A program made the translations under genes and the position numbers. 36,918 bases of DNA from an uncultured Lachnospiraceae bacterium (GTDB taxonomy: Bacteria; Bacillota; Clostridia; Lachnospirales; Lachnospiraceae): NCBI GenBank assembly GCA_947626365.1, contig CANQRW010000033.1:1-36918 (forward strand). Reading direction: 5' to 3'. Shown here one piece after another: positions 14,863-23,925 of the stretch; within the stretch, counting starts at the first letter, position 1; each line of letters begins with the position of its first letter. The notes below the pieces were generated by a model. The model was not told the DNA's origin. It saw only the letters and a program-made list of their open reading frames with translations, and did not search any database.

Positions 14863-16995
14863 CTATCCCGCGCTGAACACCGCCACTGACCTGGGCCGCA
14901 GCACAAAACTGCCGTCGATCCGTGGTTCCTGACCTTCCGGATAACAATACCGGCCCTGCCCATCTCCATAAGTATTGACACAGAGATACCAGCTCTGGGG
15001 GCCGTTCAGAGACGGAAGGGTGATCGCCACATCCTCCCAGTAGGTGTTAACGGAAAGATAGACCAGATCGTCCTTCCCCGCTTCCTTGTCATACCCGGCA
15101 AAACTCATGGAAAAGGTTCTGGTATCCCGGGGAAGGTTGGTCTCCTCGGCATTCACATCATGGGCATGCATCGGCTCCATGCCGCAGACCGCGTCCGGAA
15201 GCTGCCTGCGGATTACCGTATGCTTCATCCGGAAGGCGATCATAAATTTGAAAAACTCAAATAACTCCCGGTTCTTTTCCAGCAGGCCCCAGTCCAGCCA
15301 GGAAATGATATTGTCCTGGCAGTAAGCGTTGTTGTTGCCGAACTGGGTATTGCCAAACTCATCTCCCGCCAAAAACATAGGCGTGCCCCGGCTGCACATG
15401 AGAACAGCGCAGGCATTGCGGATCATCCGGTAGCGGAGACGCAGCACCTCCGGATCGTCGGTATCGCCTTCCTCCCCGCAGTTCCAGCTGCGGTTGTCAT
15501 TGCTGCCGTCCGTATTGTTCCAGCCGTTGGCTTCATTATGCTTCTCATTGTAGGAGTACAGGTCATACAGTGTGAAACCGTCGTGGCAGGTAAGGAAATT
15601 GATGCTGGAATTATATCCTACATAGCTGCTGCTCTCTCCCAGGTAATAATTACCGTACAGATCGCCGGAACCTCCGATACTCCAGGCCGCGTTCCAGGCC
15701 TCCCAGTTATCGCCCTTGAGAAACCCCCGGACGGAATCCCGGTAGCGGCCGTTCCACTCCGCCCACCGCTTGTTGGCCGGGAAATGTCCCACCTGGTAAA
15801 GTCCTCCCGCATCCCAGGCCTCCGCGATCAGCTTCACATTGCCCAGAACCGGGTCATAAGCCAGAGCCTCCAAAAGGGGCGGCTCGCTCATGGGGGAGCC
15901 GTCTTCCTTCCGTCCCAGGATACTGGCCAGATCGAAGCGGAACCCGTCTACCCGGTAATTGATGGTCCAGTACCGGAGGCAGTCCACGATCATCTGACGC
16001 ACAATGGGATGGTTACAGTTCAGTGTATTCCCGCAGCCGCTGAAATTATAATAATTTCCGTCGGGCGTCATCATATAATAAACCTTATTATCGATTCCCT
16101 TAAAATTGATAACCGGACCTCTCTCGTTGCCCTCCGCCGTGTGATTGAAGACCACGTCCAGGATTACCTCGATACCGTTGTCATGGAGGGCTTTGATCAG
16201 GTCCTTCAGCTCCGCGCCCTCCTGATTGTACTCCGGCGTAGAGGCATAGCTGGTATTGGGCGCAAAGAAACAGACGGAATTATAGCCCCAGTATTCCAGA
16301 AGCTTCTGCCCGCCTGCCTCCCGGGCATTGATGGTCTCGTCAAATTCAAAAACCGGCATCAGTTCCACCGCGTTGACGCCCAGCTCCTTCAGATAGGGAA
16401 TCTTCTCCTTCAGGCCGTGAAAAGTCCCCGGCCTCTCTACCCCGGAGGACCGGTGCTGGGTAAATCCTCTCACATGAAGCTCATAGATGACCAGATCGCT
16501 CAGTTCCCTGTTGGACTGAGGCTTGCTGCCCCATTCATAATTGTCCTTCACCACTCTGGCGCGATAGCCGAACTTATTTTTCCGGATTCCCCAGAGGCCC
16601 TGATCCGTCACAGCCCTGGCATAAGGGTCCAGAAGAATATTTTCCTTATTAAACAGAAGTCCTTTCCCGGGATCCCAGGGACCGTCGATCCGGTAAGCGT
16701 ATTCAAATTCATCCAGCTTCAGATTGAACACGATCATGGAATACACGTCGCCGATCTTGTACTCCTTGGGAAAGGGAATCACGGCGTAAGGTTCCTGCTC
16801 CCCGCGGTGAAACAGCAGGAGTTCGCAGGATGTTCCCCTGTGGGTGTGAATGGTGAAATTCACTCCTACCTCCAGGCTTGTCGCGCCGTTTAAATCAAAC
16901 ATTCCGGGACGGATCCAATAGCCCGCAATCTTATCCATGGGGCGGACCGATACCGGATAATCCACTTTTTCATAACGATGAAAATGACCCTTCAT
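14863..16995 (-). CDS. glgX: Glycogen debranching enzyme / isoamylase-type GH13 protein
   Basis: A 710-residue alpha-1,6-glucosidase of the isoamylase/GlgX type acting on glycogen or starch branches in the cytoplasm (no signal peptide). An N-terminal CBM48-like domain (about 15-110) precedes the GH13 barrel: YELHVRGFT (171-179), VVFNHTAEGN (281-290), nucleophile D355 in GFRFD, acid/base E392 in AEAWDAGG and H471-D472 in TCHDGFTLYDL. A C-terminal beta domain closes the protein. The ATG at 16995 has AAGGAGG before it; longer frames reach 17052 but lack a ribosome site. It stands alone, divergent from carB; glgA is 16 kb away. It could also be annotated as a pullulanase. Confidence 0.88.
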   Translation of the reverse strand: MKGHFHRYEKVDYPVSVRPMDKIAGYWIRPGMFDLNGATSLEVGVNFTIHTHRGTSCELLLFHRGEQEPYAVIPFPKEYKIGDVYSMIVFNLKLDEFEYAYRIDGPWDPGKGLLFNKENILLDPYARAVTDQGLWGIRKNKFGYRARVVKDNYEWGSKPQSNRELSDLVIYELHVRGFTQHRSSGVERPGTFHGLKEKIPYLKELGVNAVELMPVFEFDETINAREAGGQKLLEYWGYNSVCFFAPNTSYASTPEYNQEGAELKDLIKALHDNGIEVILDVVFNHTAEGNERGPVINFKGIDNKVYYMMTPDGNYYNFSGCGNTLNCNHPIVRQMIVDCLRYWTINYRVDGFRFDLASILGRKEDGSPMSEPPLLEALAYDPVLGNVKLIAEAWDAGGLYQVGHFPANKRWAEWNGRYRDSVRGFLKGDNWEAWNAAWSIGGSGDLYGNYYLGESSSYVGYNSSINFLTCHDGFTLYDLYSYNEKHNEANGWNNTDGSNDNRSWNCGEEGDTDDPEVLRLRYRMIRNACAVLMCSRGTPMFLAGDEFGNTQFGNNNAYCQDNIISWLDWGLLEKNRELFEFFKFMIAFRMKHTVIRRQLPDAVCGMEPMHAHDVNAEETNLPRDTRTFSMSFAGYDKEAGKDDLVYLSVNTYWEDVAITLPSLNGPQSWYLCVNTYGDGQGRYCYPEGQEPRIDGSFVLRPRSVAVFSAG

Positions 16996-17080
16996 AACTG
17001 CCTCCTTATTCTGTCTTCGATTATACGTGACTTTCCTATGTCCGTCAAACAACTTTTTTCCCGGAGCTTCCGGAAACTTC

Positions 17081-17108
17081 TTGCAGGATTTCCAATTTTA
17101 TATATAAT
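17081..17108 (+). promoter_or_regulatory. Promoter of carB
   Basis: TTGCAG (17081-17086) and a perfect TATAAT (17103-17108) are 16 nt apart. The leader of about 60 nt shows only a small CTGT/ACAG stem and no recognisable PyrR attenuator. Confidence 0.6.
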
Positions 17109-17174
17109 AGTACTCAGCAAACATTCTGTCGCTGTACAGAAAATTGTTTCAAACCATAAGGAGGATCATAACTA

Positions 17175-20100
17175 ATGCCAAAACGAACCGACATCCACAA
17201 GGTACTTATCATCGGGTCCGGCCCCATTATCATCGGTCAGGCCTGTGAATTTGATTATTCCGGGACCCAGGCCTGCAAGGCTCTGAGAAAACTGGGATAT
17301 GAGATTGTGCTTGTCAATTCCAATCCGGCCACCATCATGACAGACCCTGAGATGGCCGATGCAACTTATATTGAGCCGCTGAATGTGGAACGGCTCGAGA
17401 TGATCATCGCCAAGGAGCGCCCCGACGCCCTGCTGCCCAACCTGGGCGGCCAGTCCGGCTTAAACCTGAGTTCCGAGCTTTACAAGGCAGGTATTCTGGA
17501 CAAGTATAACGTCAAGGTGATCGGCGTCCAGGTAGACGCCATCGAGCGGGGCGAGGACCGGATCGAGTTTAAGAACACCATGAACGCCCTGGGAATCGAG
17601 ATGGCCAGAAGCCAGGTATCCTATTCCGTAGAGGAAGCCCTGGCTATCGCCGACGAGCTGGGCTATCCCGTGGTTCTCCGTCCCGCCTATACCATGGGCG
17701 GCGCCGGCGGCGGCCTGGTCTACAACCGCGAGGAACTGAAGACGGTCTGCGCCAGAGGCCTTCAGGCCAGCCTGGTGGGACAGGTGCTGGTGGAGGAATC
17801 CGTCCTGGGCTGGGAAGAACTGGAGCTGGAAGTGGTCCGCGACGCCGAAGGCAACATGATCACCGTCTGCTTTATCGAAAACATCGATCCCATGGGAACC
17901 CATACCGGCGATTCCTTCTGCTCCGCTCCCATGCTGACCATCTCCGAGGAGACCCAGAAGCGGCTTCAGGAATACGCCTACCGCATCGTGGATTCCGTTC
18001 AGGTCATCGGCGGCACCAACGTGCAGTTTGCCCATGACCCGGTAACGGACCGTGTGGTGGTCATCGAGATCAATCCCCGCACCTCCCGCTCCTCCGCGCT
18101 GGCCTCCAAAGCTACCGGCTTCCCCATCGCGCTGGTCTCTTCCATGCTGGCCGCCGGACTGACCTTAAAGGATATCCCCTGCGGCAAGTACGGAACTCTG
18201 GATAAATATGTGCCGGACGGGGATTATGTAGTCATCAAATTTGCCCGCTGGGCTTTCGAGAAATTCAAGGGCGTAGAGGACAAGCTGGGAACTCAGATGC
18301 GGGCCGTAGGCGAAGTCATGAGCATCGGCAAGACCTTCAAGGAAGCCTTCCAGAAGGCCATCCGCAGCCTGGAAACCGGCCGCTACGGCCTGGGCCACGC
18401 TAAGAATTTTGACAGTCTTCCCGTAGAAGAGCTTCTGAAGCGGCTGATCAACTCCTCCAGCGAGCGGTATTTCCTGATCTATGAAGCCCTGCGGAAAGGC
18501 GTCTCCGTAGACGAACTGTACCGGATCACCAAAGTAAAACACTATTTCCTGAACCAGATGAAGGAGCTGGTGGAGGAGGAAGAGACCCTCATGCAGTCCA
18601 AAGGCAGCCTGCCGGCGGACGAGGCTCTGATTGCCGCCAAGAAGGACGGCTTCTCCGACAAATATTTAAGCCAGATCCTGGAGATTCCCGAGGAGGACGT
18701 GCGCAGCCGCCGTCTGGCCCTGGGCGTGGAGGAGGCCTGGGAGGGCGTCCATGTCAGCGGCACCCAGGACAGCGCCTACTACTACTCCACTTATAACGCG
18801 CCTGACAAAAATCCGGTCAGCAGCGACAAACCCAAGATCATGATCCTGGGCGGAGGCCCCAACCGGATCGGCCAGGGTATCGAGTTCGACTACTGCTGCG
18901 TCCACGCGTCCCTGGCTCTGAAGAAGCTGGGCTTCGAGACCATTATCGTCAACTGCAATCCGGAGACCGTGTCCACTGACTACGACACCTCCGACAAGCT
19001 GTACTTCGAGCCTCTGACTCTGGAGGACGTGCTGAGCATTTACAATAAGGAAAAGCCCCTGGGCGTCATCGCCCAGTTCGGCGGCCAGACGCCTCTGAAC
19101 CTGGCTTCCGATCTGGAGAAATACGGCGTAAAGATTCTGGGCACTTCCCCGTCGGTCATCGACCTGGCCGAGGACCGGGACCTGTTCCGGGCCATGATGG
19201 ACAAGCTGGAGATTCCCATGCCGGAATCCGGCATGGCCACCACCGTGGCGGAAGCCCTGGAAATCGCCAAAAAGATCGGCTACCCGGTCATGGTCCGTCC
19301 CTCCTACGTGCTGGGCGGCCGCGGCATGGAAGTTGTGTACGACGATGAGAGCATGAAGGGCTACATGGAGGCCGCCGTAGGCGTCACTCCCGACCGGCCT
19401 ATCCTGATCGACCGGTTCCTGAATCACGCCACCGAGTGCGAGGCCGACGCCATCAGCGACGGCGAACATGCCTTTGTCCCTGCCGTCATGGAGCACATTG
19501 AGCTGGCCGGAATCCATTCCGGCGACTCGGCCTGCATCATACCGTCCGTACACATTTCCGACGAGAATTTAAGGACTATCAAGGAATATACAAAAAAGAT
19601 CGCTGTGGAGATGAATGTAAGAGGCCTCATGAACATGCAGTACGCCATCGAAAACGGCAAAGTGTACGTGCTGGAGGCCAACCCGAGAGCTTCCCGCACG
19701 GTGCCCCTGGTATCCAAGGTCTGCAACATCCGCATGGTGCCCCTGGCTACGGAGATCATCACCTCCGAGCTGACCGGGCGGCCTTCGCCGGTACCGGCGC
19801 TGAAGGAGCAGGATATCCCCTACTACGGAGTCAAGGAAGCCGTGTTCCCCTTCAACATGTTCCCGGAGGTAGACCCGCTGCTTGGTCCGGAGATGCGTTC
19901 CACCGGCGAGGTGCTGGGACTTTCCACCTACTACGGCGAGGCCTTCTACAAGGCCCAGGAAGCCACCCAGACCCGGCTTCCCCAGTCGGGAACCGTCCTT
20001 ATCTCCGTCAACCGGAAGGACAAACCGGAGGTGGCGGAGATCGCGGAGGACTTCGCACTGGCAGGCTTTAAGATCCTGGCTACGGGCCATACCTGCGACC

Positions 20101-20399
20101 TGATCCGCCAGGCCGGCATCCCGGTTGAGCGGGTGAACAAACTCCATGAGGGCCGGCCCAACATTCTGGATCTGGTGACCAACGGGACCATCCAGATGAT
20201 GGTCAACTCCCCCGCCGGCAAGGACAGCGTCCACGACGACAGCTACCTGCGCAAAGCCGCCATCAAGGCCAAGATCCCTTACTTCACCACCATGGCCGCG
20301 GCCCGCGCCGCCGCTAAGGGCATCCTGTATGTGAAATCCCACAGCCAGGAAGAAGTGAAGTCCCTGCAGCAGCTCCACGGGGAGATTAAGGATAAATAA
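17175..20399 (+). CDS. carB: Carbamoyl-phosphate synthase large subunit
   Basis: A 1074-residue enzyme of normal length that makes carbamoyl phosphate from bicarbonate, ammonia (from the glutaminase subunit CarA) and two ATP, feeding pyrimidine and arginine synthesis. The two homologous halves are clear: each opens with a GSGP/GGGPxxIGQGxEFDY-like block (GSGPIIIGQACEFDYSGTQA near 15; GGGPNRIGQGIEFDYC near 560) and contains an ATP-grasp domain with RPSYVLGGRGMEV or RPAYTMGGAGGGL. The C-terminal methylglyoxal-synthase-like allosteric domain occupies about 935-1070. No carA or other pyr or arg gene is adjacent, so carB is transcribed alone. AAGGAGG precedes the ATG. Confidence 0.97.
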   Translation: MPKRTDIHKVLIIGSGPIIIGQACEFDYSGTQACKALRKLGYEIVLVNSNPATIMTDPEMADATYIEPLNVERLEMIIAKERPDALLPNLGGQSGLNLSSELYKAGILDKYNVKVIGVQVDAIERGEDRIEFKNTMNALGIEMARSQVSYSVEEALAIADELGYPVVLRPAYTMGGAGGGLVYNREELKTVCARGLQASLVGQVLVEESVLGWEELELEVVRDAEGNMITVCFIENIDPMGTHTGDSFCSAPMLTISEETQKRLQEYAYRIVDSVQVIGGTNVQFAHDPVTDRVVVIEINPRTSRSSALASKATGFPIALVSSMLAAGLTLKDIPCGKYGTLDKYVPDGDYVVIKFARWAFEKFKGVEDKLGTQMRAVGEVMSIGKTFKEAFQKAIRSLETGRYGLGHAKNFDSLPVEELLKRLINSSSERYFLIYEALRKGVSVDELYRITKVKHYFLNQMKELVEEEETLMQSKGSLPADEALIAAKKDGFSDKYLSQILEIPEEDVRSRRLALGVEEAWEGVHVSGTQDSAYYYSTYNAPDKNPVSSDKPKIMILGGGPNRIGQGIEFDYCCVHASLALKKLGFETIIVNCNPETVSTDYDTSDKLYFEPLTLEDVLSIYNKEKPLGVIAQFGGQTPLNLASDLEKYGVKILGTSPSVIDLAEDRDLFRAMMDKLEIPMPESGMATTVAEALEIAKKIGYPVMVRPSYVLGGRGMEVVYDDESMKGYMEAAVGVTPDRPILIDRFLNHATECEADAISDGEHAFVPAVMEHIELAGIHSGDSACIIPSVHISDENLRTIKEYTKKIAVEMNVRGLMNMQYAIENGKVYVLEANPRASRTVPLVSKVCNIRMVPLATEIITSELTGRPSPVPALKEQDIPYYGVKEAVFPFNMFPEVDPLLGPEMRSTGEVLGLSTYYGEAFYKAQEATQTRLPQSGTVLISVNRKDKPEVAEIAEDFALAGFKILATGHTCDLIRQAGIPVERVNKLHEGRPNILDLVTNGTIQMMVNSPAGKDSVHDDSYLRKAAIKAKIPYFTTMAAARAAAKGILYVKSHSQEEVKSLQQLHGEIKDK

Positions 20400-20409
20400 A
20401 TGTTACAAA

Positions 20410-20430
20410 ACTGACGTAATACAAAAAACG
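20410..20430. repeat. Half copy of the dispersed palindromic repeat
   Basis: ACTGACGTAATACAAAAAA (20410-20428) matches 35828-35846 exactly; the rest of the repeat is replaced by a different long hairpin starting at 20430. Confidence 0.65.
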
Positions 20431-20491
20431 GGGCTGTCACAGAATAATACAGTGAAACAATGATTCACTGCTTCAATTCTGCAGCAGCCCC
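20430..20491. terminator. Long nested hairpin between convergent carB and the GH3 gene
   Basis: Three nested stems share one axis: GGGGCTG (20430-20436)/CAGCCCC (20485-20491), CAGAAT (20440-20445)/ATTCTG (20476-20481) and CAGTGAA (20450-20456)/TTCACTG (20464-20470). An A-run lies just before it (20423-20428), giving a T-run for the minus-strand transcript. It probably terminates both genes. Confidence 0.7.
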
Positions 20492-20531
20492 TCGTATTTC
20501 TATGCAAGCGGCAATGGCGCTTTTGTATCGA

Positions 20532-22247
20532 TCACAGCTTCGTATCCCATCTCTCGCACCAGACGTTTTCGTCCGGCACTCCCTTAAAGGCGCTCTTGCC
20601 TACCAGCTTCTCCACCAGGGCGTGAACCACCTCAGGGCTGGAAGCATAAGCATTGATGTAGCAGTGGCTCATGGTCAGATCGATCAGGCAGTTGGCCAGA
20701 TTCAGGCTGATGAAAACCGTAGGCACCTGGGACACATACCAGGGCTGATCCGTGGGAAGGGTCCATTTCACCCGCATACTGTTCTGCTGAGCGAATCCCA
20801 CCTGGTTGCTGATAACCAGGACGGCGTCGCACTCTTTTTTGAACTCTTCCATGCTGCCCTTGCCTTTGGCAGCCACCTCCGGCTCATCGGCATAAGTAAC
20901 CGCAAATCCTTCTTTCTCCAGTTCTTCCCGGATCAGATTCTTAAGAGGCGCATCGTCCGGCTTTTCCAGTTTTCCGGCTACCACATGCCCTTCACCCTGC
21001 AGATAGACTATGCGGAGCTTTTTGGATTTGGCCGGATCAAGGGGAAGATACCCCTGGGTGTCCTTTACCAGGGTAATAGCCTTATCGGCACATGCGGCCG
21101 CGATGGCCTTATGTTCTTCGCAGCCTACAACCTTGATTCCCTCCTTCGGCGGCATCAGGGTACCGGCCGCCTGCTTTTTGTGAAGGCCGATGGCCGCTTT
21201 CACGCCCAGAATGCGCATCAGGGCGTCCTGCATCCTCTCCTGGGTAATGAGTCCGGACCGGTAGCCTTCCATCATATACCCGAAGTCCTCTTCCATATCA
21301 TTGAAAAACAGGAACATATCGCAGCCGGCGGCTATGGCCCTGGGAACCACCAGGCTTCTGGGGCCGGAAGCAAACATACCGATCATGTGAGAGGCGTCGG
21401 TAACCACCAGGCCGTTAAAGCCCAGCTTCTCCTTCAGAAGGCCGCTGATCAGCTCTTTGCACTGGGTAGCCGGGAGAATATCCTTATCCTCAACCGGGCC
21501 GTCGGCCAGGGCACGCTGCCACGCGGGCTGGGCGATATGGCCGGCCATAACCGTCATGACGCCGTCGTCGATCAGTTCCTTGTAAACCTTTCCGAAGGTA
21601 TTCATCCAGGTTTCACAGTCCATATCATTAAGTCCCATCATCAGATGCTGGTCGTTCTCTTCCAGGCCGTCCCCGGGGAAATGCTTGATACAGGTAGCCA
21701 CATCGCACTCCCGCTCTCCGCGGAAGAATGCTTTCGCGTAGCGGATCGTCTCATCCACATCATGGTTGAAGGAACGCAGCTGGACAATGGTATTTCTCCA
21801 GTTGTACAGAAGGTCCACAATGGGGGCGAAATTCCAGTTGGAGCCTATGGCCATGGCCTCGATGCCGCCCACCTTCGCCGCCTGATAGGCGCACTCCGGA
21901 TCCCGGCTGGCCGCGGTGGCCGCTCCGCAGGATACGTAGGTGCCTCCGCCCACTCCTCCGTTGCCGCCTGCCTCGCAGTTGGATGCGATCAAAAGGGGAA
22001 TCCTGCTTTCTTTCTGGAAGCAGTTGTTCTGTTCCCACAGCCGGTCCGCCGGCATATTGCGGTAGCGCAGGGCCCCGGGATGATAGGTCTCCACCACATG
22101 TTTGATATCTTCCGGCTTATCGCTGGATACCATATTGACGAAGAGTTGGCCTACTTTCTCTTCATCCGTCATACCGGCAATGGTGTCCATGACCCATTTG
22201 ACCCCCTCATCGTCCAGATAATAGGGTTTTGCTTTTAAATCGACCAT
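20532..22247 (-). CDS. Glycoside hydrolase family 3 protein
   Basis: A 571-residue cytoplasmic GH3 enzyme (no signal peptide). The N-terminal barrel (about 15-330) has KHFPGDG (188-194), the family's substrate-binding Lys-His, and the likely nucleophile D284 in VVTDAS. It continues through a C-terminal alpha/beta domain (about 370-565). Beta-N-acetylglucosaminidases and beta-glucosidases both occur in GH3; the NagZ-type catalytic histidine loop (PGHGxxxxDSH) is altered here (PGDGLEENDQH), so specificity is open. AAGGAGG lies before the ATG at 22247. It follows galK by 74 nt and is probably co-transcribed, suggesting it releases a galactose- or hexosamine-containing sugar. Confidence 0.85.
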   Translation of the reverse strand: MVDLKAKPYYLDDEGVKWVMDTIAGMTDEEKVGQLFVNMVSSDKPEDIKHVVETYHPGALRYRNMPADRLWEQNNCFQKESRIPLLIASNCEAGGNGGVGGGTYVSCGAATAASRDPECAYQAAKVGGIEAMAIGSNWNFAPIVDLLYNWRNTIVQLRSFNHDVDETIRYAKAFFRGERECDVATCIKHFPGDGLEENDQHLMMGLNDMDCETWMNTFGKVYKELIDDGVMTVMAGHIAQPAWQRALADGPVEDKDILPATQCKELISGLLKEKLGFNGLVVTDASHMIGMFASGPRSLVVPRAIAAGCDMFLFFNDMEEDFGYMMEGYRSGLITQERMQDALMRILGVKAAIGLHKKQAAGTLMPPKEGIKVVGCEEHKAIAAACADKAITLVKDTQGYLPLDPAKSKKLRIVYLQGEGHVVAGKLEKPDDAPLKNLIREELEKEGFAVTYADEPEVAAKGKGSMEEFKKECDAVLVISNQVGFAQQNSMRVKWTLPTDQPWYVSQVPTVFISLNLANCLIDLTMSHCYINAYASSPEVVHALVEKLVGKSAFKGVPDENVWCERWDTKL

Positions 22248-22321
22248 CTCGTATCCTCCTTCTCCTTTATTTTGCAAGCCGCTTTCAGGCAGTGCCGCTT
22301 ATTGCCCCAGGCGGCCCGTTT

Positions 22322-23611
22322 TCATATCAGGCTGTTGACGCAGATCGCCCCGTAAGGGCGGATGCTCATCCGGTAGGCGCTGCCCCGACCGATGCGCTTC
22401 TCCATCATCTCCACATATTCGTCTGCCAAATCGTTTGGCAGCATGGCCATGATAACTCCCGCGAATCCGCCGCCGTGAACCCTGCAGGCCCCACGGCCTT
22501 TCCCGGCGATGAACAGCTCCGTAAGAGCCAGAGCGATGGTGATTCCCTGCTCCTGAACGTCCGCGGTGGTATAGCAGTTCTGAAGCCATTTCCAGGAAGA
22601 ATTGCCGGAAGCGGTGATCCCCTTCAGGAAATCGTCAAAGCGGCCCTCCTTCAGAGCGGCAACCTCGGCATCCACCCTCTTGTTCTCCTCAAAGAAGTGA
22701 AGCGCCCGCAGGACCGAACGGTCTCCGGCATACTCCCGGACAGCCGCCAGATTGTCAAGCACCTGCTCTTCCGTGATCTGGGCGCAGACCTCCCTGCCGA
22801 AAAATTCCGCCACTTTCTTCATCTCATTGGGGACGGAAGAATAGTCGGCGCTCAGGTCCGCGTGGCCCTTGCCCGTGTTGACGATGATCAGGCTGTGGTT
22901 CTGAGAGGCGAAATCAAAATCGATCTTCTCCACCGCCGGCTTCAGCGGATCCTCAAAATCAATGGTGATCAGGCCGCCTACAGCGCAGGCCATCTGATCC
23001 AGCAGGCCGGAAGCCTTGTCCCAGTAATGGTTCTCCGAATATTTGCCGATATGGGCGTAGGCCACCGTATTCATGCGGCCGTCATTGAAAAATGTGTTCA
23101 GCATGGAGCACAGAAGCATCTCATAAGCCGCCGAGGAACTGACCCCGGCAGAACTGATCACATTGCTGGTGATATAGGCGTCAAAACCGCCGATATCATA
23201 TCCGGAATCCACAAAGCCCTTCAGCAGTCCTTTGGTCAGATCCTCTGTACCCGCCTTCTTCCCGCTGGGCTCCAGCCGGTTCAAATCAATGGTAAACTCC
23301 TGATGAAACGTCTCACTGATAATATTCACCTTATCCGTATGATTGACGGCAGCCACGCCCACACAGTCCAGGTTGATACTGCCTGCCAGCACTTTGCCGT
23401 AATTGTGGTCCGTATGGTTGCCGCTGATCTCCGTCCGTCCCGGGGAGCTGAACAGAAGGATGTCCTCCTGGCCGAACTTCTCTTCAAAGCATTTAATCAG
23501 AGCCTCATAGCGCTCCTTCGCAGCCTCCGTCTGGTCCTCCCCGTACAGCTTCGCAAACAGCCTGTTCGCCGGTTCCGTCTCCAAAAGCCTAAGTGTCTCG
23601 GTGATCGTCAT
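22322..23611 (-). CDS. galK: Galactokinase
   Basis: A 429-residue GHMP-family kinase that phosphorylates galactose at C1 with ATP, the first Leloir step. GRTEISGNHTDHN (58-70) is the galactokinase signature, with Asn in place of the usual Glu of GEHTDYN, as in other Clostridia. The phosphate-binding loop ISSAGVSSSA lies at 152-161, and GGGFAG near the C-terminus is GHMP motif 3. The ATG at 23611 has GGAGGAAGG before it; the upstream in-frame extension lacks one. It is first in an operon with the GH3 gene. Confidence 0.96.
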   Translation of the reverse strand: MTITETLRLLETEPANRLFAKLYGEDQTEAAKERYEALIKCFEEKFGQEDILLFSSPGRTEISGNHTDHNYGKVLAGSINLDCVGVAAVNHTDKVNIISETFHQEFTIDLNRLEPSGKKAGTEDLTKGLLKGFVDSGYDIGGFDAYITSNVISSAGVSSSAAYEMLLCSMLNTFFNDGRMNTVAYAHIGKYSENHYWDKASGLLDQMACAVGGLITIDFEDPLKPAVEKIDFDFASQNHSLIIVNTGKGHADLSADYSSVPNEMKKVAEFFGREVCAQITEEQVLDNLAAVREYAGDRSVLRALHFFEENKRVDAEVAALKEGRFDDFLKGITASGNSSWKWLQNCYTTADVQEQGITIALALTELFIAGKGRGACRVHGGGFAGVIMAMLPNDLADEYVEMMEKRIGRGSAYRMSIRPYGAICVNSLI

Positions 23612-23732
23612 AGCCTTCCTCCTGCTTTTCATGCATTATTTGTCATGCCTCATATATCATTCTGTCCGGAATACAGGAAATTCGCCGCAGGCGATTTACC
23701 CGCATATTTCCGCAAGATAAGCTTACGTTCTG

Positions 23733-23761
23733 ATTATAGCAAATTCCCAGCTTTTATGGAA
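23733..23761 (-). promoter_or_regulatory. Extended -10 promoter of galK
   Basis: On the minus strand, TGC-TATAAT (-10 at 23733-23738) is an extended -10; a weak TTCCAT -35 (23756-23761) is 17 nt away. The leader of about 120 nt contains a near-palindrome AAATTCGCC-gca-GGCGATTT. Confidence 0.6.
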
Positions 23762-23861
23762 TAGAGAAATCGAAACTCTTTACAGAGATTTAACCTGAAT
23801 TTCACGAAGATATGACAGCGGCTGCTTGGGACGTCCTTTCCTGTCTTTCGATGCGGTACAG

Positions 23862-23901
23862 GAAATGAGCCTGCACCTGACAATAGGCACAGGCTCATTT
23901 C
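23862..23901 (-). terminator. Terminator of the permease-amidohydrolase operon
   Basis: GAAATGAGCCTG (23862-23873) pairs perfectly with CAGGCTCATTTC (23890-23901), with CCT/AGG inside the loop. It lies 25 nt after the amidohydrolase stop. Confidence 0.75.
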
Positions 23902-23925
23902 TTGGAGTTATAGTTGGCTATCTGG

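Noticed and set aside
15538-16893. A long open frame (451 codons) on the plus strand opposite the debranching enzyme
   Set aside because: It is the complementary shadow of a clearly conserved GH13 gene, has no ribosome site and no recognisable protein pattern.
17109-17174. PyrR-type attenuator or arginine/pyrimidine leader before carB
   Set aside because: The leader is only about 60 nt, shows no anti-terminator/terminator pair and no PyrR-binding loop that I can recognise.
20460-22238. A 592-codon open frame on the plus strand opposite the GH3 gene, and a 511-codon frame at 22229-23764 opposite galK
   Set aside because: Both mirror strongly conserved genes on the other strand, and the first begins inside a terminator hairpin; codon bias in GC-rich genes produces such frames.
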